Origin: Archangium sp.
Lineage (GTDB): Bacteria; Myxococcota; Myxococcia; Myxococcales; Myxococcaceae
Direction of reading: 5' to 3'
Assembly: GCA_016793585.1 (NCBI GenBank)
Contig: JAEUJR010000050.1
Location: forward strand, 1-6,336
DNA: 6,336 nucleotides
Of the stretch, positions 1 to 6,336 are shown in pieces. Under the pieces are notes generated by a model. It searched no databases, had not been told where the DNA came from, and was given only the letters and a program-made list of their open reading frames with translations. The position numbers and the translations under genes were made by a program. Numbering within the stretch: the first letter of the stretch is position 1; the number at the start of each line of letters is the position of its first letter.

Positions 1-900
1 GGCGCGTTCGATCTGTCGGTCGAGCTCACGCCCCCGCCCGCGGCGCCTGCGAACGATCTCTGCTCCCGGCCCACCGTGTTGCCCGTGGCGAACGGGCCCG
101 TCTTCTTGCCCAACGAGACGACCGTCGGCGCGACGGCCAACGCCTTGACCTGCGTCGACTCGCCGAGCCCCGACGTCGTCTACACGTTCGAGCTCACCAC
201 GCGCCAGTCCATCGCCATCGACGCCCGCGCGCTGCCCGGCTCGCGGCTGCTGCCCGCCGTGACGCTCAAGCCCACGGGCATCTGCTCGTTGACCGCGCCG
301 TTGCCGGTGGGGAAGTGCGGCCTGTCTGATCTGCAGGTGCCTGATCGTGCGGTGGCCATCGCGCCGGCGCTCGACCCGGGCAGCTACACGCTCTGGGTGT
401 CTGGTGATCTCGCGACGCAGGGCGCGTTCTCGTTGCGGGTGGTGCCCGGCCCCGTCTTCGCGCAGCCCACCAACGACACCTGCTCGTCGGCGAACGCGCA
501 GCAGTTCACGCTCAACATCGGCAGCTCGCTCAACGGCGACACGCGCGGCGCGGGCAACACCACCGAGGGGCGGTGCGGGCTCCCCACGGGCGCGAATGGC
601 GAAGTGGGCGCCGACGTGGCGTACACCTTTCAGGTCGCCAGCCCGACGCCCAGCCTCACCATCAGCGTGCAGCCAGACGCGGTGGGCGGCGCGTTGCTGC
701 GGCCGGTGCTCTACGTGCGTGGCGGCGCCAGCGCGAACAACCTCTGCACCTCGTACGGCGCCAACCTGGGCTGCACGGCGGCCCCCGACTTCGGCGCGGC
801 GGCGACGCTGTCGCTCACCAACGTGATGCCCGGTCTGTACACGGTGTGGGTCGACGGCGCTGGCTTCTCGGCCGGCAGCTTCACGCTGTCGATTCGCTGA
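1..900 (+). CDS. Secreted/surface repeat protein with four-cysteine beta-rich domains (C-terminal part, 5' truncated)
   Basis: The reading frame is open from the first base of the window and ends at TGA 898-900, so these 299 residues are the C-terminal part of a larger protein whose start lies to the left. The visible part holds the tail of one unit (residues 1-7, GAFDLSV) and two complete units (about 16-147 and 156-298). Each unit starts with P-x-N-D-x-C, has a central D-V-x-Y-T-F strand (58-63 and 205-210), a late P-G-x-Y-T-x-W-V strand (126-133 and 277-284) and ends in G-[AS]-F-x-L (141-145 and 292-296). Each carries four cysteines in matching order. This resembles the beta-sandwich pre-peptidase C-terminal (PPC)-like modules that are frequent in secreted myxobacterial proteins; that family link is inference. 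The cysteines argue for an exported, disulfide-bonded protein. Any signal peptide or lipobox would be outside the window. No catalytic motif is seen, so the specific function is unknown. A GTG at 76 is in frame, but it falls inside a repeat unit and is not a likely start. Confidence 0.8.
   Translation, partial: GAFDLSVELTPPPAAPANDLCSRPTVLPVANGPVFLPNETTVGATANALTCVDSPSPDVVYTFELTTRQSIAIDARALPGSRLLPAVTLKPTGICSLTAPLPVGKCGLSDLQVPDRAVAIAPALDPGSYTLWVSGDLATQGAFSLRVVPGPVFAQPTNDTCSSANAQQFTLNIGSSLNGDTRGAGNTTEGRCGLPTGANGEVGADVAYTFQVASPTPSLTISVQPDAVGGALLRPVLYVRGGASANNLCTSYGANLGCTAAPDFGAAATLSLTNVMPGLYTVWVDGAGFSAGSFTLSIR
46..441 (+). repeat. Protein repeat unit A of the surface protein
   Basis: This covers residues 16-147 of the visible protein. 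It opens with PANDLC, has the PDVVYTFEL strand and the LDPGSYTLWV strand, and closes with GAFSLRV. Its cysteines are at 21, 51, 95 and 106. The copy is diverged from unit B at residue level, so it is a domain repeat and not a recent DNA duplication. Confidence 0.7.
466..894 (+). repeat. Protein repeat unit B of the surface protein
   Basis: This covers residues 156-298. It opens with PTNDTC, has ADVAYTFQV and VMPGLYTVWV, and closes with GSFTLSI just before the C-terminal arginine. Cysteines are at 161, 192, 249 and 258, in the same order as unit A with spacings 31/57/9 against 30/44/11. The difference in the middle spacing reflects a longer loop between the second and third cysteines. Confidence 0.7.
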
Positions 901-902
901 GC

Positions 903-1352
903 CTACTTCAGGCGGAAGACGCCGACCTGCGCGGGCTCGAAGCCCGTCGCCTTGAAGAAGGCCTCGAGCTCGGGGGTGACGCCCTGAAACGTCTGCACCT
1001 CGAGCCGCTTCACGCCCAGCACGCGGGCGCGCTCGACGGCGCGTTTGAGCAGCTCACGGCCGACGCCACGACGGTGCCACGCGCGCGCGACGCCCAGCTC
1101 GTCGATGGTGGCCGCGCGGCCGCCCACCTTCAGCAGGGGCCGATGCGACAAGCTCACCACGCCGATCACCTTGTCGAGCGCGTCGGCGGCCACCAGCACC
1201 TCCATCTCGGGGTGGCTGATGATCCACGTGAAGGTCTGGGTGTCGGCCGTCGCGCCAGCCTCGTTCAAGATGGCGACGATGCCCTGCGCGTCACCTCGGC
1301 GGGCGGGGCGCACCTTGAAGGCGGGGGCTTTGGGGTCGGAGGCCACGGGCAC
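903..1352 (-). CDS. GNAT-family N-acetyltransferase
   Basis: A 149-residue single-domain protein with the GNAT layout; such enzymes transfer an acyl group from acyl-CoA to an amine. The fold begins with the first strand at FKVRP (12-16). The acetyl-CoA motif A region is IDELGVARAWHRRGVGREL (83-101). The pyrophosphate loop reads HRRGVG, so the usual Gln/Arg at the first loop position is His93, while both glycines (96, 98) are kept. The end (AFFKATGFE, 131-139) matches the motif B end of the family (Y/F-x-x-x-GF). The substrate cannot be named. The start is GTG at 1352-1350: an in-frame stop lies six bases upstream (1358-1356), and the only other early start is GTG at codon 3. The nearby ATG at 1356-1354 is in another frame. 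No convincing Shine-Dalgarno sequence precedes it; the nearest GGAG is about 18 nt away. It is the last gene of the probable three-gene minus-strand cluster, 45 nt after the AAA gene, and its TAG converges on the TGA of the surface protein with 2 nt between. Confidence 0.88.
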   Translation of the reverse strand: MPVASDPKAPAFKVRPARRGDAQGIVAILNEAGATADTQTFTWIISHPEMEVLVAADALDKVIGVVSLSHRPLLKVGGRAATIDELGVARAWHRRGVGRELLKRAVERARVLGVKRLEVQTFQGVTPELEAFFKATGFEPAQVGVFRLK

Positions 1353-1397
1353 CCATCAGTGTAGGCACGACTCCGGACATTTCCAGAAACCGCCCTG

Positions 1398-2828
1398 TCA
1401 GACGTCCACCAGGAAGACCTGCACGGCCTGGTCGATGAGCTCGCGTGAGAGGGAGGGCGGCACGCCCCGGTAACGGGCGGCGTCGCGCACCAGCTGCACG
1501 AGATCGCGCGGGTGGCACGAGCGCAGCTCGAGGCTGCGCGGCTTGTAGACGTGATCGAACAGGTACGTGACGGCCTGTTCGACGAAGGGCACTCCAGAGG
1601 CTTCGCAGACGCGCTTGAAGATCGCGCGGTACTGCAGCTCGTCGGGGTTGCCGACCTCGATCTTGTATTTGATGCGCCGCAGGAAGGCCTCGTCGACGAG
1701 CTCCTTCGGGTCGAGGTTCGTCGAGAACACCACCAGCTGATCGAACGGAATCTCGAACTTCTTGCCGGTGTGGAGCGTGAGGAAGTCGACGCGCTTCTCG
1801 AGCGGCACGATCCACCGGTTGAGCAGATCGGTCGGGTGCACCTTCTGCCGGCCGAAGTCGTCGATGAGCAACATGCCGCCGTTGGCCTTCACCTGAAATG
1901 GCGCCTCGTAGAACCGCGCGGTCTCGGAATAGATGAGATCGAGCGTCTCGAGCGTGAGCTCTCCGCCGACGATGACCGACGGGCGGCGGCAGACCTGCCA
2001 GCGGTGATCCATCTCGAACTTCTGGCGGCGGCCGTCCTTGTCGCGGCCCAGCTCGAGGGCGACCGGGTGGTGCACGAGGCGATCGAACACCTTCACGATC
2101 TGCCCATCGATCTCGAGGCACGCGGGAATGAAGGCTTCTCCACCGAACATGGCGCTGACGGCCTCGGCGAGTGACGTCTTGCCGTTGCCGGGCGGCCCGT
2201 AGAGGAAGAGCGAGCGGCCCGAGTTCACCGCGGGGCCCAGCTTGTCGACGATGCCCGCGGGCACCACGAGATGGGCCAGGGCGAGCTCGAGCTGCTTCCT
2301 GGTGACGACGGGCAGCTCTCGCGTCTGCTGCTGAATGAGCTGGTTGTACTGCTCGATGGGGACGGGGGCGGGCCCGATGTAGGTGGTGCGCTCGAGCGCG
2401 TCGCGGGCGTACTCGCGGCCCTTCTCGGTGAGCAGGAAGTCGACCGAGACGCGCCCGAAGCCCTTGCCACCGCGCAGATCGACGAGCTTCTCCTGCGCGA
2501 GGAAGTCGATCACGTGCTCGACGACGCCGGTCCACGGCAGGCGCAGCTCTTCGGCCACCGCGCCGCCGGTGACGGTGCCCTGATAGTAGAGGAAGCGCAG
2601 GGCGATGTCCGAGAGCAGGCCGATCTTCAGGCCCGTGTCTTCGAGCGACTTCGGCTCGGGCGGGGCGATGTCGAGCAGCCTGGGGTTCTCGAGGTTGAAC
2701 GGGTTGGGCCGGCGATCGGCCTGCGGGTTCTCGAGCGGGTACTCGCCCGTCGGAGCCGCCTGTCGATCGACGAGGATGTCGCTGGTGACGATGGGCTCGG
2801 GCTGGTTCCGCGTGCGTCGAACGGTCAT
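1398..2828 (-). CDS. AAA-family ATPase with N-terminal winged-helix-like domain
   Basis: A 476-residue cytosolic P-loop ATPase without signal peptide or membrane helices. Residues 1-60 are a polar, Pro/Asn-rich, probably disordered leader. Residues about 66-145 look like a winged helix (short helices, then a GGKGF-type wing and a helix starting LTEKGREYA). The AAA core has Walker A GPPGNGKTS (211-219), Walker B MLLIDDFG (319-326), sensor 1 Asn371 in FSTNLDP, a candidate arginine finger at Arg384/Arg385 in AFLRRI, and a lid with HPRDL (439-443), where Arg441 may be sensor 2. Walker B ends in Asp-Asp where most AAA+ proteins have Asp-Glu; DnaA/DnaC/IstB-type proteins also have this. The Walker A to B distance, about 100 residues, is long. 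Proteins with this GGMLLIDDFGRQ arrangement occur widely in proteobacteria as unnamed AAA ATPases; I know no established function. The ATG start at 2828 lies 19 nt after the upstream stop and lacks a clear Shine-Dalgarno sequence, so translation may be coupled to the upstream gene. Confidence 0.9.
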   Translation of the reverse strand: MTVRRTRNQPEPIVTSDILVDRQAAPTGEYPLENPQADRRPNPFNLENPRLLDIAPPEPKSLEDTGLKIGLLSDIALRFLYYQGTVTGGAVAEELRLPWTGVVEHVIDFLAQEKLVDLRGGKGFGRVSVDFLLTEKGREYARDALERTTYIGPAPVPIEQYNQLIQQQTRELPVVTRKQLELALAHLVVPAGIVDKLGPAVNSGRSLFLYGPPGNGKTSLAEAVSAMFGGEAFIPACLEIDGQIVKVFDRLVHHPVALELGRDKDGRRQKFEMDHRWQVCRRPSVIVGGELTLETLDLIYSETARFYEAPFQVKANGGMLLIDDFGRQKVHPTDLLNRWIVPLEKRVDFLTLHTGKKFEIPFDQLVVFSTNLDPKELVDEAFLRRIKYKIEVGNPDELQYRAIFKRVCEASGVPFVEQAVTYLFDHVYKPRSLELRSCHPRDLVQLVRDAARYRGVPPSLSRELIDQAVQVFLVDV

Positions 2829-2847
2829 GGGCGCACGTGACTGTAGC

Positions 2848-4608
2848 TCAGGGGCCTTCGCCCAACTCCCGCAACCTGTCGGCGCTCTGGCGCAGCAGCT
2901 GCTCGGCTTCGGCGAAGTTGCCCTGCTCGTTGAGCACCGCGCCGCGCAGGCCCAACAGCCGAGCCGCCACCCTCGGGTCCCGCACCTCGGTGGCCGTCAG
3001 GGCGCGGGCTTCTTCGAGCCGCTTCAGCTTCAGCAGCGCGATCACCTGCGTGACGATGGCGCGCTCCACCGTCGGGTCCCACAGCCGGGCTTGCGTCGCG
3101 AGCGAGAAGGCGCGCTCATGATCACCCTTCTCGAGCGCGAGCGCCGCCGCCGAGGCCGAGGCCTTCGCGCGATCGGTGCCGAAGGCGAGCTCTTCGAGCA
3201 CCACCATCGACGAGGCGTCTTTGCGGGCGACGATGCGGGCGGCCACGGGCCAGCGCTGCGATGGCGGCAAGCGGCACAGCTCGCCGAGCTCGGTGACCGC
3301 GAAGATCGGGTCGAGCTTCTCTTTGCCGGCGCGCGCCATCGCGATGAAGCAGTCGAGGCCGGGGTACGCGGGGTCGAGCTTGCGAACGGTGAGCAGCTCT
3401 CTCATCGCTTCGTCGAAGCGGCCTGCGCCTCCGAGCGCGCCGGCGAGGTTCACGCGCGCCACCACCGAGCCCGGCGCCAGCTCGACGTTGCTCGTCCACA
3501 AGGTGAGGGCGTCTCTCCATTCCCGTTGGCGAAGCACGTTGGGCACGGCGAGCGCCGCGGTGAGCGCGAGCACGACGCCGACCCCGATGCGCCCCAGCAG
3601 GAGCACCAGCAGCCCAGCGAGGCCCACGGCGAGCACGAGCGAAGGGAAGAGCGTGTAGCGCTCGGCCACCACGTGCACCTGCGGCACGACGCCGCTGAAG
3701 GGCAACAACGGCAGCAGGAACAACACGGTGCCGCTCGAGAGCGCCCGAAGCAGCGGAGCCGCCGTCTTGCGCGCGCCCAGCACGACGATCGCCGCGACGA
3801 GCACCCAGCCCAGAATCAGAAAGGCCAGCCCGGCGCCGGTTGGAGGTGCCCACTCGTACACGGCGCGCGAGCCGGTCGGCATGAGCGTGCGCTCGAGGTA
3901 CCAGAACGGTGTGGTCAGCGGCGTGGCCCACTCGATGGCCGCGTGCCGCGCGGGCAGGAAGGCGCGGTGCACGAGAATGGCTGCGGCGCCCGCAGCGAAC
4001 GAGGGCACCAGCCAGCGCAGCGACGAGACGACGGCCGGCGTGCCGCGCTGCCGACGCCACTCGAGCAGCAGAAAGAGCGGCGCCAGCGGAGCCAGTGACG
4101 CCTTCGACAACAGCCCCGCCACGAAGAGCACGGCCGAGGGCCAGCGCCGCTCTCCCGCGTAGGCCGCGAAGGAGGCGACGACGAAGAACAACGAGAGCGT
4201 GTCTTTGAGGTTCGCGACCCACGACACCGACTCGACGCGGAAGGGGTGGGCGAGCCACAGCGCGGTGGCGGCGAGGGCGATGGGGCGTTCGACGCCGAAC
4301 GCCGAGAGCGCCTTCGGCAGCAGCAGCACCGTGAGCGCGAACAGCAGCCACTGCACGAGGTGGTACGGCAGCGGGTTGGCAGGGTCGGCCGCTCCCGTCA
4401 CGGCGAGCACCGCGTGCGAGAGCGGAATGTAGGCGCCGCGGTACGCGACGGAGAAGGCGTCGAGCGCTCCCGCGGCGCCCTTCGTCACGAACGGACTGCC
4501 GGTCGTGTAGTCGGGGTCGTCCCAGGTGGTGAGGCCGTTGGTGAGGGTCGGCGCGTAGAGCGCGAGCGCGAAGACGGCGAGCAGCCAGTGACCACGTTTC
4601 TGCAGCAC
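2848..4608 (-). CDS. TMTC-like GT-C membrane glycosyltransferase with C-terminal TPR region
   Basis: A 586-residue protein with two halves. Residues about 8-357 hold roughly nine to eleven hydrophobic helices. The first periplasmic loop has WDDPDY (29-34), whose acidic residues match the GT-C type catalytic acidic motif. A second hallmark is LAHPFRVESVSWVANLKDTL (119-138), very like the HP-x-x-V-E-S-V-x-W-V-x-x-x-K-D-x-L-S motif of bacterial relatives of TMTC O-mannosyltransferases (GT105-like). A third is AERYTLFPS (315-323), where the family often has DRY. The helices end at NVLRQREW (357-364), leading into TPR-like helices at about 365-410, 483-525 and 548-580; the stretch 413-480 does not read as clear TPR. 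By family this would use a polyprenyl-phosphate sugar to glycosylate proteins or lipids outside the inner membrane, but donor and acceptor are unknown. The start is GTG 4608-4606: an in-frame stop at 4623-4621 leaves no other start, and GGTGA lies 12 nt upstream. First gene of the probable operon; the AAA gene follows after 19 nt. Confidence 0.85.
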   Translation of the reverse strand: MLQKRGHWLLAVFALALYAPTLTNGLTTWDDPDYTTGSPFVTKGAAGALDAFSVAYRGAYIPLSHAVLAVTGAADPANPLPYHLVQWLLFALTVLLLPKALSAFGVERPIALAATALWLAHPFRVESVSWVANLKDTLSLFFVVASFAAYAGERRWPSAVLFVAGLLSKASLAPLAPLFLLLEWRRQRGTPAVVSSLRWLVPSFAAGAAAILVHRAFLPARHAAIEWATPLTTPFWYLERTLMPTGSRAVYEWAPPTGAGLAFLILGWVLVAAIVVLGARKTAAPLLRALSSGTVLFLLPLLPFSGVVPQVHVVAERYTLFPSLVLAVGLAGLLVLLLGRIGVGVVLALTAALAVPNVLRQREWRDALTLWTSNVELAPGSVVARVNLAGALGGAGRFDEAMRELLTVRKLDPAYPGLDCFIAMARAGKEKLDPIFAVTELGELCRLPPSQRWPVAARIVARKDASSMVVLEELAFGTDRAKASASAAALALEKGDHERAFSLATQARLWDPTVERAIVTQVIALLKLKRLEEARALTATEVRDPRVAARLLGLRGAVLNEQGNFAEAEQLLRQSADRLRELGEGP

Positions 4609-4640
4609 GAACGCAGTGAGTCACCACTTGCGCCGCGCGT

Positions 4641-4667
4641 GGTCAAGCCGCTCGCGATGCCTTGACC
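4641..4667. promoter_or_regulatory. Inverted repeat, candidate operator between divergent genes
   Basis: GGTCAAG (4641-4647) and CTTGACC (4661-4667) are perfect reverse complements with a 13-nt spacer, so arm centres are 20 bp apart, about two helical turns. This suits a dimeric regulator, and the arms coincide with the only -35-like hexamers on each strand. A 7-bp inverted repeat can occur by chance in a region this size, and no regulator gene is adjacent. Confidence 0.3.
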
Positions 4668-4725
4668 CTGTGTCGCTTCAGTGCAACGAGGCCGCGCTTT
4701 CTTCAGTCATCACGCCGATTTCCAT

Positions 4726-4733
4726 GAAGAGGT
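4726..4733 (+). promoter_or_regulatory. Ribosome-binding site of the POT transporter
   Basis: GAAGAGGT contains AGAGG, a strong Shine-Dalgarno core, ending 5 nt before the ATG at 4738. It is the best ribosome-binding site in the window. It supports this ATG over the earlier ATG at 4724, which is out of frame and leads to a stop after five codons. Confidence 0.75.
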
Positions 4734-4737
4734 CACG

Positions 4738-6336
<1,599 letters not shown>

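Larger units (their letters stand above)
4609..4737. promoter_or_regulatory. Divergent intergenic region, probable promoters for both flanking transcription units
   Basis: These 129 nt separate the GTG of the minus-strand glycosyltransferase gene from the ATG of the plus-strand transporter gene, so promoters for both should lie here. On the plus strand TTGACC (4662-4667) is a good -35 match, but 17 nt later only AACGAG (4685-4690) is found, a poor -10. On the minus strand TTGACC (4646-4641) is followed after 17 nt by TGACTC (4623-4618), also a poor -10 and very close to the GTG start. Divergence makes the promoter role likely; the exact boxes are uncertain. Confidence 0.5.

Noticed and set aside
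932..946. Perfect hairpin CGGGCT-CGA-AGCCCG downstream of the surface-protein stop, considered as a terminator
   Set aside because: It lies inside the GNAT coding sequence, has only a 6-bp stem and no T-tract follows; short GC hairpins are common in such coding DNA.
1354..1356. ATG (minus strand) just upstream of the GNAT start
   Set aside because: It is in a different reading frame from the acetyltransferase; the in-frame start is the GTG at 1352-1350.
573..1364. Plus-strand frame of 263 codons across the end of the surface protein and the GNAT gene
   Set aside because: It is out of frame with the repeat protein and antisense to the GNAT; the translation has no domain-like pattern.
1291..2535. 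Minus-strand frame of 414 codons overlapping the AAA and GNAT genes
   Set aside because: It is a shifted-frame shadow, Arg/Ala/Pro-rich; the other frames carry Walker motifs and the GNAT motif.
2605..4098. Long plus-strand open frame (497 codons) opposite the glycosyltransferase and the AAA gene
   Set aside because: It crosses two well-supported minus-strand genes, and its translation is Arg/Gln/His/Glu-rich low complexity without recognisable domains.
3122..4627. Minus-strand frame of 501 codons in another phase of the glycosyltransferase gene
   Set aside because: The translation is Arg/Ala-rich with no membrane helices, whereas the overlapping frame gives a coherent polytopic protein with family motifs.

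Overview
This is a high-GC window with dense coding, third codon positions dominated by G/C, GTG starts and almost no intergenic space. Together with a secreted Cys-rich repeat protein and a TMTC-like membrane glycosyltransferase carrying TPRs, it suggests a myxobacterium or related Myxococcota/deltaproteobacterium. That assignment is inference from style and gene content; there is no rRNA or marker gene to fix it.

Layout, left to right. (1) 1-900, plus strand: the C-terminal 299 residues of a larger secreted or surface protein, cut by the left edge. It is built of tandem ~140-residue beta-rich units, each with four cysteines. (2) 903-4608, minus strand: three genes in a row, read right to left, with gaps of 19 and 45 nt, probably one operon. 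The order is a polytopic membrane glycosyltransferase-like protein with a C-terminal TPR region (586 aa), a winged-helix plus AAA ATPase (476 aa), and a small GNAT acetyltransferase (149 aa). The GNAT gene converges on gene 1 with only 2 nt between the two stop codons. (3) 4609-4737: a divergent intergenic region holding a perfect 7-bp inverted repeat whose arms contain TTGACC on each strand, and a good ribosome-binding site for the next gene. (4) 4738-6336, plus strand: a POT/PTR2-family proton-coupled peptide transporter, open to the right edge (533 codons seen, no stop). All the family's proton and peptide-binding signature motifs are present, with an unusually long charged segment after transmembrane helix 11.

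How they may work together: the peptide transporter is a self-contained nutrient-uptake gene. The three-gene minus-strand cluster is less clear. A TMTC-like enzyme would glycosylate proteins or lipids on the periplasmic side of the inner membrane; the AAA protein would be a cytosolic remodelling ATPase of unknown client; the GNAT would modify an unknown small molecule or protein. Their linkage is seen; a shared pathway is only a hypothesis. No mobile elements, CRISPR arrays, rRNA or tRNA genes were found.
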